DNA of 64,000 nucleotides, taken from NCBI RefSeq assembly GCF_000214705.1, contig NC_015573.1, positions 1,201,001 through 1,265,000 of the forward strand, given 5' to 3'. This stretch comes from Desulfofundulus kuznetsovii DSM 6115. Its GTDB lineage: Bacteria > Bacillota > Desulfotomaculia > Desulfotomaculales > Desulfovirgulaceae. The notes beneath the pieces were generated by a model, which saw only the letters and a list, made by a program, of their open reading frames with translations, was not told where the DNA came from and did not search any database. This document shows positions 44,886-53,943 of the stretch, piece by piece (within the stretch, counting starts at the first letter, position 1; each line of letters opens with the position of its first letter). Made by a program: the position numbers and the translations under genes.

Positions 44886-45001
44886 TATTTCATGTGTTTG
44901 TTCTTGATTCTTGCGGGAAAAAGGAATATGCTACTGATAAAAGAACGATAGTGCAAACCTGACCGGATCCAAAAGCCAGATGTCTAGCTGTGGTCTGGTC
45001 A

Positions 45002-45019
45002 TGTTTACTTATGTAAACA
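45002..45019. promoter_or_regulatory. Palindrome, possible sigma-54 activator site
   Basis: TGTTTAC (45002-45008), TTAT, GTAAACA (45013-45019): perfect 7-bp arms, about 170-190 bases before the sigma-54 promoter at 45189, a usual distance for an enhancer. Confidence 0.5.
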
Positions 45020-45188
45020 CCTGTTTGCGGCCCGGTGGCGAAAGCCTTTTCCGTCCCTCCCGTTATTTCAAGCGGCACGCAATGTCTATGGCGAAGGCAC
45101 GTTTTATCCCTCATTGTAGTGGGGAAAAGGTTTACAGGTTGTTGGAATTGCTGCCCTTGCGGGTCAAGTTAGAGTTTTCTAAAAAGTC

Positions 45189-45204
45189 AGGCATGGTGCT
45201 TGCA
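45189..45204 (+). promoter_or_regulatory. Sigma-54 promoter of the acd-etfBA-thl-hbd-crt operon
   Basis: AGGC, seven bases, TTGCA, with GG and GC 10 bases apart. It lies 103 bases before the acyl-CoA dehydrogenase start. The rest of 44890-45306 contains no gene. Confidence 0.7.
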
Positions 45205-45306
45205 AGGGAGACAGGTTGCGTTCTTTAGGTGGGCCAGCGGTTATCAAATAGTTTTTTATGGGGAAAGGTAAATTAAAAATCGGGGCAGAGAAAAGGGGAG
45301 AGATTT

Positions 45307-46452
45307 ATGGACTTTATGCTCACGGAAGAACAACAATTACTGCGCCAGACCGTCCGGGACTTTGCCGAGAACGAGGTAGCTCCCAAGGCGGCCGAGATGG
45401 ATGAAACGGAAGAGTACGACTGGCCCCTTTGGGATAAGATGGCCGATATGGGTTTAACTGGCATTCCCTTTCCCGAAGAGTATGGGGGAGCGGGTATGGA
45501 CAACCTCAGTTATGCCATTGCGGTGGAGGAATTGAGCCGGGTTTGTGCTTCCACCGGGGTGCTGATCTCGGCCCATACCTCCCTGTGTAGCTGGCCCATC
45601 TATGCTTTCGGCACCGAGGAGCAGAAGCGCAAATACCTGGTCCCCCTGGCAGAAGGGAAAAAAATCGGGGCCCTGGGCCTGACCGAGCCCTCTGCGGGTT
45701 CCGATGCCGGGTCGGTAAAATTAAGCGCCGTGCGGGACGGGGATGAGTACGTACTCAATGGAACCAAGATTTTTATTACCAATGGTGGGCGGGCGGACGT
45801 TTACGTTGTTGTTGCCCGCACGGATCCGGATATGAGCAAGAAACACCGGGGTACAACCGCTTTTATTGTGGAAAAGGGTACACCCGGATTTACCTTTGGC
45901 AAGAAGGAGCACAAGATGGGTATCCGGGCCTCCTATACCTACGAACTGGTTTTTGATAATTGCCGTATCCCCAAAGAAAATATGCTGGGCAAAGAGGGTG
46001 AAGGCTTTAAAATTGCCATGGCCACTTTGGACGGCGGGCGGATTGGTATTGCCGCTCAGGCCCTGGGGATTGCCCAGGGGGCCTTCGAGCAGGCCCTGGC
46101 TTACAGTAAAGTGCGGGAACAATTCGGCCGGCCCATTTGTGCCAATCAGGGCATTGCCTGGATGCTGGCTGATATGGCCACCCGTATTGAAGCCGCCCGC
46201 TTGCTGGTTTACCAGGCTGCCTTTTTGAAAGACAACAAGCTGCCCTACGGTAAGGAGTCGGCCATGGCCAAGCTTTATGCCTCGGAAGTGGCCATGTGGG
46301 TGACCACCAAGGCGGTGCAGATTCACGGCGGTTACGGTTATACCCGGGAGTACCCCGTTGAGCGCATGATGCGCGATGCCAAGATTACGGAAATTTATGA
46401 AGGTACCAGTGAGGTACAGCGCATTGTCATTGCCAACTATCTGCTCAAATAG
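45307..46452 (+). CDS. Butyryl-CoA dehydrogenase-type acyl-CoA dehydrogenase
   Basis: This 381-residue FAD enzyme has [66 protein letters not shown] and the catalytic glutamate in [11 protein letters not shown]. It is directly followed by etfB and etfA, so its electron acceptor is encoded with it. By its setting it oxidises butyryl-CoA to crotonyl-CoA, or reduces in the opposite sense. It is first in the operon behind the sigma-54 promoter. ATG 45307 has GGGGAGAG upstream. Confidence 0.95.
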   Translation: MDFMLTEEQQLLRQTVRDFAENEVAPKAAEMDETEEYDWPLWDKMADMGLTGIPFPEEYGGAGMDNLSYAIAVEELSRVCASTGVLISAHTSLCSWPIYAFGTEEQKRKYLVPLAEGKKIGALGLTEPSAGSDAGSVKLSAVRDGDEYVLNGTKIFITNGGRADVYVVVARTDPDMSKKHRGTTAFIVEKGTPGFTFGKKEHKMGIRASYTYELVFDNCRIPKENMLGKEGEGFKIAMATLDGGRIGIAAQALGIAQGAFEQALAYSKVREQFGRPICANQGIAWMLADMATRIEAARLLVYQAAFLKDNKLPYGKESAMAKLYASEVAMWVTTKAVQIHGGYGYTREYPVERMMRDAKITEIYEGTSEVQRIVIANYLLK

Positions 46453-46472
46453 CTGATGCAAGGAGGAGGAAG

Positions 46473-47243
46473 ATGAAGGTAGTAGTATTCACCAAACAAA
46501 CCTTTGACACGGAAGCCAAAATCACCCTCGACGCCCGGGGCAAAATCAACCCGGAAGGCGTCAGCCTGATCATGAACCCCTACGATGAATTTGCCGTGGA
46601 AGAAGCCCTGCGCATCAAGGAAAAAACCAAAGGAGAAGTAACCGTGGTCAGCATGGGCGGGCCGAAGGCCCAGGACGTCCTGCGCCAGGCCCTGGCCATG
46701 GGTGCCGACCGGGCGGTGCTCATCACCCCCGAACTGGAAGAAATGGACGAATATACCACGGCCACCATCCTGGCCAAGGCCGTATCCCGCATGGAATACG
46801 ACCTCATTCTGGGCGGCTGGCGGGCCATTGACGACGGCTCCGCCCAGGTGGCCGGGCGGGTGGCGGAAATCCTGGGACTGCCGGTGGTCAACATGGTCAT
46901 CAAGCTGGAAATAGACGGCGACAAGGTTCTGGCCACCCGGGAAATTGAAGGGGGCAGCGAAATGGTGGAAGTGCCCCTGCCCGCGGTGATCACCGCCCAG
47001 AAAGGGTTGAACGAACCCCGCTATCCCACCATGAAGGGCATCATGCAGGCCAAAAAGAAGCCCATGGAAAAACTCGCTCTGAGCGACCTGGGACTTACCG
47101 CGGAAGAAGTAGCGCCCAAAGTGCGCGCCCTCAAATACTTCCTGCCCTCCCCCAGGGCACAAGGAAAGATCGTACCCGGAGAACCGGCGGAAGCTGCCGC
47201 CGCCCTGGTGCGGCTTCTGCGGGAAGAAGCAAAGGTCATCTAA
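46473..47243 (+). CDS. etfB: Electron transfer flavoprotein, beta subunit
   Basis: The 256-residue EtfB has KVVVFTKQTFDTEAKI at the start, MNPYDEFAVEEALRIKE, SMGGPKAQDVLRQALAMGADRAVL in parts, and the ETF beta signature LATREIEGGSEMVEVPLPAV. With EtfA it carries electrons from the dehydrogenase to a membrane or Fe-S acceptor. It starts 20 bases after the dehydrogenase with AAGGAGGAGG upstream and ends 15 bases before etfA. Confidence 0.96.
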   Translation: MKVVVFTKQTFDTEAKITLDARGKINPEGVSLIMNPYDEFAVEEALRIKEKTKGEVTVVSMGGPKAQDVLRQALAMGADRAVLITPELEEMDEYTTATILAKAVSRMEYDLILGGWRAIDDGSAQVAGRVAEILGLPVVNMVIKLEIDGDKVLATREIEGGSEMVEVPLPAVITAQKGLNEPRYPTMKGIMQAKKKPMEKLALSDLGLTAEEVAPKVRALKYFLPSPRAQGKIVPGEPAEAAAALVRLLREEAKVI

Positions 47244-47258
47244 GGAGGGTGGAAGGAA

Positions 47259-48254
47259 ATGGGGAAAGGAATCTGGGTCTACGCCGAACACAAAAACGGC
47301 AAGGTTAAAAAAGTCACCTATGAAATGCTGGGTGCCGCCCGCCAGCTGGCTGACCAGCTGGCTGAAGAAGTTGCGGCTGTAATCATCGGCAAAGAAGTGG
47401 GCGAACTCGCATCCGCCCTGGGGGAATACGGTGCCGACAAGGTATACGTGCTGGAAAATGACGCCCTGGCCGAATACACCACGGACGGGTACACCAGGGC
47501 GCTGGCCGGGCTGGCCTTAGAACACCAGCCCACGGCCATTTTCCTGGGCTGCACCGTACAGGGGCGGGACCTGGCCGCCCAGGTGGCCCAGCGGCTGCAG
47601 GCGGGGCTGTGCACCGACTGCACGAAAGTGGAACTGCAGGACGGCCAGATAACCCTCACCCGGCCCATTTACGCGGGCAAGGCCTTTGTCCAGGCCATCT
47701 CTCCGGAAGCCCGGCCGGTGATGGCCACCATCAGGCCCAACGTACTGCCGGTACCCGAACCCCAAGGGGGACGCGCGGCAGAAGTGGTACGGGTGGACGT
47801 AGAGCCGGGGGATATACGCCAGGTCATAAAAGAAGTAGTTCGCCAGGTATCCAGCCGTCCCGAACTCACCGAAGCGGACATTATTGTCTCCGGGGGCCGG
47901 GGGATGAAATCGGCGGAGAACTTCAGGATACTGGAAGAGCTGGCGGACGTGCTGGGGGCGGCGGTGGGAGCCTCCCGGGCGGCGGTGGATGCGGGATATG
48001 CGCCGCACAGCATGCAGGTGGGTCAGACGGGTAAGACCGTATCCCCGCAGCTGTACATTGCCTGCGGCATCTCGGGGGCCATCCAGCACCTGGCGGGGAT
48101 GGGCTCATCCAAGGTGATTGTGGCCATAAACAAGGACCCGGAAGCCAATATCTTCAAGGTGGCCGATTACGGGATCGTGGGCGACCTCTTTGAAGTGGTG
48201 CCCCTGCTTACCCGGGAGTTCAGAAAGCTCCTCGGGAAGGAAAAAGAGTGTTAG
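47259..48254 (+). CDS. etfA: Electron transfer flavoprotein, alpha subunit
   Basis: The 331-residue EtfA has an N-terminal half that pairs with EtfB and the C-terminal FAD-binding signature: [21 protein letters not shown] in parts, [24 protein letters not shown] in parts, and then [16 protein letters not shown]. No N-terminal ferredoxin domain is present, so this is the plain form and not the bifurcating kind with extra clusters, though sequence alone does not settle bifurcation. GGAGGGTGGAAGG precedes ATG 47259. Confidence 0.96.
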   Translation: MGKGIWVYAEHKNGKVKKVTYEMLGAARQLADQLAEEVAAVIIGKEVGELASALGEYGADKVYVLENDALAEYTTDGYTRALAGLALEHQPTAIFLGCTVQGRDLAAQVAQRLQAGLCTDCTKVELQDGQITLTRPIYAGKAFVQAISPEARPVMATIRPNVLPVPEPQGGRAAEVVRVDVEPGDIRQVIKEVVRQVSSRPELTEADIIVSGGRGMKSAENFRILEELADVLGAAVGASRAAVDAGYAPHSMQVGQTGKTVSPQLYIACGISGAIQHLAGMGSSKVIVAINKDPEANIFKVADYGIVGDLFEVVPLLTREFRKLLGKEKEC

Positions 48255-48267
48255 GAGATGAGCACCG

Positions 48268-49560
48268 GTGAAAGAAGTGGTTATAGTTAGCGGGGTGCGT
48301 ACGGCCATCGGCGCCTTTGGCGGTTCCTTAAAGGATGTGCCGGTGGTCAAGCTGGGCAGTCTGGTAATAAAAGAAGCCTTAAAACGGGCCGGTTTAAGGC
48401 CCGTCTCCAGCCAGGAGCTTTTAAATTACGGCCCCGACGCCCTGAAAGGTGAACCGGTAACGGATTTGGAGCAAAACTGCTATGACTGGGATGACTCCCT
48501 GCAGGAAGTACAGGTTGACGAAGTCATTATGGGGCATGTGCTCCAGGGTGGCAGCGGCCAGAACACCGCCCGCCAGGCCGCCATTTATGCCGGCATTCCC
48601 AAAGAATCCAACGCCTTTACGGTAAACAAGGTTTGCGGTTCGGGCTTAAAGGCCATTGCCCTGGGCGCCCAGGCCATCATGGCCGGTGAGGCGGAAGTGG
48701 TGGTGGCCGGTGGTATGGAAAATATGAGCCAGGCGCCTTATATCCTGCCCCGGGCCCGCTGGGGATACCGGATGGATGTCAACGCCAAAGGCGAATGCAT
48801 TGACCTGATGGTTTACGATGGGCTGTGGGAAATTTTCTACGGCTACCACATGGGTAATACGGCGGAAAACATCGCCGCTAAATACGGCATCACCCGCCAG
48901 GAACAGGATGAGCTGGGCCTGCTCAGCCACCAGCGGGCCAGGGCCGCCATTAAAGAAGGGCTTTTTAAAGAAGAAATTGTGCCCGTACCCCTGCCCCAGA
49001 AGAAAGGCGAGCCGGCAGTCTTTGACACCGACGAGCGGCCCATGGATACCAGTATGGAAAAGATGGCTAAATTGCGCCCGGTCTTCCGGCCCGATGGAAC
49101 AGTGACCGCGGGCAACGCCTCGGGCATAAATGACGCCGCAGCGGCAGTGGTGCTGATGTCCCGGGAGAAGGCGAAGGAGCTGGGGCTAAAGCCCTGGGTA
49201 ACGATTAAAGCCTACGCTTCCGGCGGGGTGGACCCGGCCTACATGGGCATCGGGCCGGTTCCGGCCGTCAGAAAAGCCCTCAAAAAGGCCGGACTAACCA
49301 TCCAGGATGTAGACGTGGTGGAACTGAATGAAGCCTTTGCCGCACAGGCCCTGGCCTGTATGAGGGAACTTGGCCTCACTTTGGAAAAAACCAACCCGCT
49401 GGGCAGCGGCATTTCTCTGGGTCATCCCATAGGCTGCACGGGGGCCAGGCTGGTGGTCACCATTATGCACGAAATGAAGAGAAAAAATTGGCAAACCGGT
49501 CTGGTGACCATGTGCATTGGCGGGGGCCAGGGGATGGCCATGATTCTGGAAAATATTTAG
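48268..49560 (+). CDS. Acetyl-CoA acetyltransferase (thiolase) with an insertion
   Basis: The 430-residue thiolase has C123 in [46 protein letters not shown] and the second cysteine in [11 protein letters not shown]. Compared with the 393-residue thiolase at 26845 it carries about 38 extra residues at about 44-82, just before the usual [13 protein letters not shown] strand. The insertion is acidic ([20 protein letters not shown]) and unlike the family; it may lie on the surface near the CoA entrance. The enzyme closes the beta-oxidation cycle of this operon. GTG 48268 has AGGAGATG upstream. Confidence 0.93.
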   Translation: MKEVVIVSGVRTAIGAFGGSLKDVPVVKLGSLVIKEALKRAGLRPVSSQELLNYGPDALKGEPVTDLEQNCYDWDDSLQEVQVDEVIMGHVLQGGSGQNTARQAAIYAGIPKESNAFTVNKVCGSGLKAIALGAQAIMAGEAEVVVAGGMENMSQAPYILPRARWGYRMDVNAKGECIDLMVYDGLWEIFYGYHMGNTAENIAAKYGITRQEQDELGLLSHQRARAAIKEGLFKEEIVPVPLPQKKGEPAVFDTDERPMDTSMEKMAKLRPVFRPDGTVTAGNASGINDAAAAVVLMSREKAKELGLKPWVTIKAYASGGVDPAYMGIGPVPAVRKALKKAGLTIQDVDVVELNEAFAAQALACMRELGLTLEKTNPLGSGISLGHPIGCTGARLVVTIMHEMKRKNWQTGLVTMCIGGGQGMAMILENI

Positions 49561-49623
49561 AAAGTCTTTACCCTTTGAATGATCGCAAGAAGAAAACGTT
49601 CTCACCGGGGAGGTTTAAGGTTT

Positions 49624-50478
49624 ATGGATGTACAAAAGGTAATGGTTGTCGGTGCCGGCCAGATGGGTTCGGGCATTGCCCAGGTGGCGGCAGTGGCCGG
49701 CTGCCGGGTCATTTTAAATGACATTAAAGATGAATTTGTTCAACGGGGCCTGAGCAATATCGAAAAGAACCTGAGCCGGGATGTAAGCAAAGGGAGGTTG
49801 CAGGAAGATCAAAAGGCAGAAATCCTCGCGCGCATTACACCTTCCACCAGTCTGGCCGATGCTAAAGATGTGGACCTGGTCATTGAAGCGGCTATAGAAA
49901 ATATGGAAGTGAAATCCAGCATTTTTAAACAACTGGATGAAATTTGCCCCGCCCACACCATCCTGGCCACCAACACCTCGTCCCTGCCCATAACCCAGAT
50001 TGCCGCGGCAACGAAAAGGCCGGAAAAGGTCATCGGCATGCACTTTATGAACCCGGTGCCGGTAATGAAGCTGGTAGAAGTTATCCGTGGACTGGCTACC
50101 TCCGATGAAACCTTTGCGGTGGTCAAGGCCATGAGTGAACGCATGGGCAAGGTGCCCGTGGAGGTCAACGATGCTCCGGGTTTTGTATCCAACCGGGTGC
50201 TTCTGCCCATGATCAACGAAGCCATTTTCTGCGTTTACGAAGGAATAGCCACTCCCGAAGCAGTGGACCAGGTGATGAAACTGGGTATGAACCATCCCAT
50301 GGGACCCCTGGCTCTGGCGGATCTCATTGGCCTGGACACATGTCTTTACATTTTGGAAGTGCTGCACAAGGAACTGGGTGACAGCAAGTACCGCCCCTGT
50401 CCCCTCCTGAGAAAATACGTAGCCGCCGGCTGGTTGGGCCGCAAGACCGGACGGGGATTCTACGTTTACAACCAGTGA
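49624..50478 (+). CDS. hbd: 3-Hydroxybutyryl-CoA dehydrogenase
   Basis: The 284-residue enzyme oxidises 3-hydroxybutyryl-CoA to acetoacetyl-CoA with NAD. It has the Rossmann [14 protein letters not shown] motif, [19 protein letters not shown], the catalytic His and Asn in [17 protein letters not shown], and a C-terminal domain ending [12 protein letters not shown]. Length is typical of clostridial Hbd. ATG 49624 has GGGGAGG upstream; an earlier in-frame ATG at 49579 lies before that site. It is fifth in the operon. Confidence 0.96.
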   Translation: MDVQKVMVVGAGQMGSGIAQVAAVAGCRVILNDIKDEFVQRGLSNIEKNLSRDVSKGRLQEDQKAEILARITPSTSLADAKDVDLVIEAAIENMEVKSSIFKQLDEICPAHTILATNTSSLPITQIAAATKRPEKVIGMHFMNPVPVMKLVEVIRGLATSDETFAVVKAMSERMGKVPVEVNDAPGFVSNRVLLPMINEAIFCVYEGIATPEAVDQVMKLGMNHPMGPLALADLIGLDTCLYILEVLHKELGDSKYRPCPLLRKYVAAGWLGRKTGRGFYVYNQ

Positions 50479-50518
50479 CTTCTGGCCTGAAGGTTGGCAG
50501 AACAGAGGAGGTAGGATA

Positions 50519-51301
50519 ATGTCCTGGAATAATATCCTGGTGGAAAAGGATGGCCCGGTGGCCATACTCACCATCAACCGGCCGCAGGTGTTGAACGCAC
50601 TAAATGCCGAGACGCTTACGGAGATCGACGGGGCCATCGAGGAACTGGGGGCGGACCCGGCGGTACGGGTAATTATTATTACCGGTGCGGGGGAGAAGGC
50701 CTTTGTGGCCGGGGCAGACATTGCCTTTATGAGCAAGCTGACCCCCCTGGAGGCTAAAGATTTTGCCCGGCTGGGACAGAAAGTATTGAGCAAGATTGAA
50801 AACCTGCCCAAACCGGTAATTGCCGCCGTCAACGGCTTTGCCCTGGGCGGCGGGTGCGAACTGGCCATGGCCTGTGATATTCGCGTGGCCTCGGAAAAGG
50901 CTAAATTTGGGCAACCGGAGGTGAATCTTGGTTTGATTGCCGGTTTTGGCGGTACCCAGCGTTTGACCAGACTGGTTAACCCCGGCCTGGCCAAGGAGAT
51001 TTTGTTTACGGCGGACATGTTTGATGCCGAAACCGCCAGGCGCATAGGACTGGTGAATCATGTGGTTCCGGCTGAGGAACTGCTTAGCTTTTGCCGGGGG
51101 ATGGCCGAGCGCATTGCCGCCCGGGGACCGGTGGCTGTACGGTTGACCAAGGAAGCCGTGAATGAAGGACTGGAAATGGACCTGGAGAAGGCCCTGGCCC
51201 ACGAGGCGGATCTTTTCGGGCTGGTATTTGCCACGGCCGACCGGGAAGAAGGTATTGCGGCCTTTTTAAGCAAGCGCAAGCCGCAATTCCAGGGACGTTA
51301 A
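50519..51301 (+). CDS. crt: Enoyl-CoA hydratase (crotonase)
   Basis: The 260-residue crotonase hydrates crotonyl-CoA to 3-hydroxybutyryl-CoA. The oxyanion-hole and catalytic parts are seen in AFVAGADIAFM, NGFALGGGCELAMACDIRVA with the first glutamate and GQPEVNLGLIAGFGGTQRL with the second. It completes the set dehydrogenase, Etf, hydratase, dehydrogenase and thiolase needed for butyryl-CoA to acetyl-CoA. ATG 50519 has GAGGAGG upstream. A strong terminator follows. Confidence 0.95.
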   Translation: MSWNNILVEKDGPVAILTINRPQVLNALNAETLTEIDGAIEELGADPAVRVIIITGAGEKAFVAGADIAFMSKLTPLEAKDFARLGQKVLSKIENLPKPVIAAVNGFALGGGCELAMACDIRVASEKAKFGQPEVNLGLIAGFGGTQRLTRLVNPGLAKEILFTADMFDAETARRIGLVNHVVPAEELLSFCRGMAERIAARGPVAVRLTKEAVNEGLEMDLEKALAHEADLFGLVFATADREEGIAAFLSKRKPQFQGR

Positions 51302-51364
51302 CATTTGCGGTGCAAATTTGGGCTTTTGGAACTTCCAGTTCCTCCTTTTACGACTCTGCAGCGA

Positions 51365-51410
51365 AAAAAAAAGCAGGCTGGATTATCACCAGAACAGCCT
51401 GCTTTTTTTT
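51365..51410 (+). terminator. Strong terminator of the beta-oxidation operon
   Basis: GCAGGCTG (51373-51380) with a preceding A-run pairs with CAGCCTGC (51395-51402) followed by eight T; the A/T ends extend the stem to 16 bp. Confidence 0.92.
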
Positions 51411-51501
51411 ACATGCTCACCTCTGTCTTAAAAAATGATATAGTATAATTATGATTAGAGATGCTGCATAACGACGCGCCTGGGTAGTTCGGCAATGCTA
51501 G

Positions 51502-51708
51502 ATGGGGGTGGGGCTTGTGGATATCACCTGGCTTTTCCTGTTTCTGTGCCCTTATATGCTTTTATATTTTTACCTGTGGGACTTTACAACCTGGAACCAC
51601 CGGAAAATAGTGATCTTCTGGGTGGCTGGCCTGCTTATTTTAATTGGCATTTATTCTTTAATTAATTATTTAAATCCCATCCATCCAGCCTTCCCCGGAC
51701 TTTTTTAA
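51502..51708 (+). CDS. Small two-helix membrane protein
   Basis: The 68-residue protein has two membrane helices, ITWLFLFLCPYMLLYFYLW and IVIFWVAGLLILIGIYSLI, separated by a short polar DFTTWNHRK loop, and almost nothing else. I recognise no family. The start is ATG 51502, or GTG 51517 after GGGGGTGGGG. TATAAT-like sequence (TATAGTATAAT) lies near 51439-51449. It could be a small stress or assembly peptide; the two-helix plan and good promoter are the only support. Confidence 0.5.
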   Translation: MGVGLVDITWLFLFLCPYMLLYFYLWDFTTWNHRKIVIFWVAGLLILIGIYSLINYLNPIHPAFPGLF

Positions 51709-51719
51709 TTGATTAGTTT

Positions 51720-51977
51720 TCATATTTCCGTAACCGCATACTTGCAAAAACGCTTGCATTCGGGAATAAAATATTCAGAAATACAGTACTCGGGAAAGCC
51801 GGGCAGGCTCTGAAAGCATGCCGGTGTATTTTTAACCCTGGCCAGTGGACAAACGGCACAACTGGGAGAACAACCATAACGTACGCATATTTCTCCCCGG
51901 GAACCAACTGGTACGGGGTGGTAGCAGGGCGGGTAAGTGGGGTGGCTTTCCTGAACTGGCGCTTTGGGATCACTCAA
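51720..51977 (-). CDS. Small cysteine-rich protein, function unknown
   Basis: The 85-residue protein has nine cysteines: CYHP, EICVRYGCSPSCAVCPLA, ACFQ, YCIS and ECKRFCKY. The CxxxxCxxCxxC-like core suggests an Fe-S cluster or zinc. No signal peptide is seen. The start is TTG 51977 with GCGAGGTG upstream. A second open frame overlaps it out of frame but has no such pattern. It converges on the small membrane protein gene. The function is unknown; a ferredoxin-like or metal-sequestering role is possible. Confidence 0.55.
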   Translation of the reverse strand: MSDPKAPVQESHPTYPPCYHPVPVGSRGEICVRYGCSPSCAVCPLARVKNTPACFQSLPGFPEYCISEYFIPECKRFCKYAVTEI

Positions 51978-52103
51978 TGAGGTTCACCTCGCTTCCACAT
52001 CTCTACCTGCTATTTTATCATATATAATGAGCTAAAGATAACAAAAGTGTTTAGTAAAATCTCCGCTGGCTCAAATATTTAAATATTTAGGCTTTGTTAA
52101 GCC

Positions 52104-52139
52104 AAAGGCCCGGCCGGTTTTAAGCCAGTCGGGCCTTTT
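52104..52139. terminator. Hairpin terminator at the end of the repressor gene
   Basis: AAAGGCCCG (52104-52112) pairs perfectly with CGGGCCTTT (52130-52138) and has A and T ends on both sides. Confidence 0.8.
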
Positions 52140-52951
52140 TACTCGTCATCCCTGTCATCAACGGCTTCTCCCTGTTCACTTTCCATTAACCTGCCAAAGG
52201 ATTCAAGCAGCCGCTTGGCCTTTTCCGGGCTAATGCCGTATTTTGCCGCCACTTCCCTGACCTGCAGCCAGTCGTCGGTTTGGCCGGCATAAACTCTCTC
52301 TGCCAATGCTGGTGGCTTTTTCTGGATTAACACTACGATGCCATGAATCCTTTTTTCGCTGGGGCTAAAAGGAACATCTTCATATTGGGGGTTGGCCGCA
52401 CGTAGCTTCCAAAGACCATCCTCGGAAATGATATACCTTACGGCTACCTCATCCCCGTTTATGAATGCGACAGCTAGCTGGCCCGGCTCTGCCGCGTCAA
52501 CTTTTTTACAAATGGCTATATCTCCGGGCATGATTCCGGCCCCGCTCATACTGTCATCCCTTACCTTAAAGGCAAAATCGGCGTCAAGCTCTTTGTCGAT
52601 GCTTACGTAACCAAGAATATCCGCTTCACTGTAGGGGGAAGCCCCGGCGCGTATGGTCCCTAAAAGGGGGACTTGTTTGATGGGCAGGAAGTCGGCCAGG
52701 GGTTTCTGGATAAGCGTACTGATGGTTTCCATTGGGACAATGCTTTCCCCCAAAAAAAAGGACAGGGGCTTGCCCAGAATGGTTGATATTCGTTTTAAAT
52801 CATCTATGGAAATCCGCCTTTTCCCTTTTTCGTAAAGGTTGATGGCTGTTTTAGTGAACCCCAGCTTTTCACCCAGCTGCTCCTGGGTGAGTCCCCGGTC
52901 TTCCCGGGCAATCTTTATTCTTTTGCCAATTTCTTCATAATAATTTTTCAT
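52139..52951 (-). CDS. XRE-family repressor with a LexA/S24-like domain
   Basis: The 270-residue protein begins with an XRE helix-turn-helix (GLTQEQLGEKLGFTKTAINL) and continues with a S24/LexA-like domain: an Ala-Gly pair at 102-103 (RAGASP) where autocleavage would occur, and Ser S134 in RDDSMSGAG. The catalytic lysine position, K in EVTVKR of LexA, is R172 (EVAVRYI), so self-cleavage may be impaired. The C-terminus adds a helical VREVAAKYGISPEKAKRLLE segment like another HTH. It is divergent from the 53132 gene; several half-operators lie between. Phage-type lysogeny switch architecture without other phage genes. Confidence 0.88.
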   Translation of the reverse strand: MKNYYEEIGKRIKIAREDRGLTQEQLGEKLGFTKTAINLYEKGKRRISIDDLKRISTILGKPLSFFLGESIVPMETISTLIQKPLADFLPIKQVPLLGTIRAGASPYSEADILGYVSIDKELDADFAFKVRDDSMSGAGIMPGDIAICKKVDAAEPGQLAVAFINGDEVAVRYIISEDGLWKLRAANPQYEDVPFSPSEKRIHGIVVLIQKKPPALAERVYAGQTDDWLQVREVAAKYGISPEKAKRLLESFGRLMESEQGEAVDDRDDE

Positions 52952-53028
52952 AATGTCACCTTAATTTTCACCAGGGAAGTGTAACTATATTATTCCTTAA
53001 TTATTCCTTAAAATTTCGGAAAAACCTC

Positions 53029-53129
53029 TTGACAGCAAGTTATCAGTATGATAACTTTAGAATAAATGGCAGGAACTTTTATTTTTGTCATTAAGTTATC
53101 ATTGAGAAAACATTGTACACGAGGTGATA
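53029..53129. promoter_or_regulatory. Promoter and palindromic operators of the repressor switch
   Basis: TTGACA at 53029-53034 is followed by a perfect palindrome, AAGTTATCA (53037-53045), GTA, TGATAACTT (53049-53057), overlapping the promoter. Further half sites are AAGTTATCA near 53093-53101 and TGATAAC at 53123-53129, the last beside the 53132 start. The 11-bp unit TTATTCCTTAA is tandemly repeated near 52989-53012. Confidence 0.75.
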
Positions 53130-53131
53130 AC

Positions 53132-53389
53132 GTGGCCGGTCGCAAAAGTAAAATGGCCGAAATTGAGGCGAGGTTTGGCGAGCCCGTAGCAACACTTATC
53201 AGGCACTATTACTACGAAAAAGGGTATACCCTGGACCAGCTGGCCCAACTGTTTGGTGTGGGCAGGGCAACGGTTTCGGTATGGATGCTGAAACTCGGCC
53301 TTCCTACCAGGAGTTGGAAACTACCCGACCCCGACTCCGACAGTGGCAAGCGCAATGCGGCTGCTGAAGAGATTACCCTTCAAAAATAA
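53132..53389 (+). CDS. Small helix-turn-helix protein
   Basis: The 85-residue protein is a HTH: EARFGEPVATLIRHYYYEKG then YTLDQLAQLFGVGRATVSVWM, which reads as a helix-turn-helix of the homeodomain-like or resolvase type, and a polar tail. It is divergent from the repressor gene and its promoter overlaps the palindromic operator, so it is probably the repressed partner of the switch. GTG 53132 has GAGGTG upstream and lies within the last half site; a longer start at 53066 would lie in the operators. No other phage gene is adjacent. Confidence 0.7.
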   Translation: MAGRKSKMAEIEARFGEPVATLIRHYYYEKGYTLDQLAQLFGVGRATVSVWMLKLGLPTRSWKLPDPDSDSGKRNAAAEEITLQK

Positions 53390-53669
53390 GGGCGTACATT
53401 GGTGGCAAAAGGGGTGGAAAAAGAGAAAATATAAAAAGTTAAAGCCCGGGAAATGCACCGGTTAATAGTTATTATACCATAAAATGGTATAAATGCCAGG
53501 GCGGGAGACGATCTTTCTTCATATAGCTGCGAAAATTGGATGCGGCAGTCGTATAGTAAGTACGTAGGAAAAAGTAAAACGAGAAGGTTTGTCAACGTTT
53601 CCAAGGATAAGTGCGTGCTAAAGAAGAGAGCTTGTTTATATCGTTTCCATGAGTAAGGGGGGCGTAGCC

Positions 53670-53852
53670 TTGGATCGGAAACTCAGGGTGCAAATTGAGC
53701 ACCTGCGCCGGAGGTTGAACGGCATAGACAGGGAGGATCAGGATCAGCTCCTGGCTTTAAGCCGGCGCCTGGACAGGTTGATTGTACAGTACCAGCGGCA
53801 GGTTCTTGTGGCCCTGAAGGATAGACAAGGGTGCCTCGGTCTAAAAAAGTAA
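53670..53852 (+). CDS. Spo0E-like aspartyl-phosphate phosphatase family protein
   Basis: A 60-residue helical hairpin with the Spo0E family motif LSRRLDRLIVQY (S..LD.LI) after a first helix RVQIEHLRRRLNG. Members dephosphorylate Spo0A-P and hold back sporulation; here the same is inferred. The start is TTG 53670, with AAGGGGGG upstream; ATG 53649 in the same frame lies before that site. It is preceded by a 260-base gap without other signals and followed by the AcuB-like gene 92 bases on. Confidence 0.75.
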   Translation: MDRKLRVQIEHLRRRLNGIDREDQDQLLALSRRLDRLIVQYQRQVLVALKDRQGCLGLKK

Positions 53853-53943
53853 GGGTTACACGTTAACTTTCGTTACTTTAGCCATTGCTTTCCCCGGGGG
53901 CAATGTTATAATAAAGGAAAGGCTTTGAGCGGGAGGTTTAAGC

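Noticed and set aside
49714-51045. Long antisense frame of 443 codons opposite hbd and crt
   Set aside because: Both sense genes match their families over full length; the antisense protein has no recognisable domain or ribosome site.
51713-51973. Alternative minus-strand frame overlapping the cysteine-rich gene
   Set aside because: It lacks a conserved pattern and a ribosome site, whereas the other frame has nine cysteines and GAGGTG.
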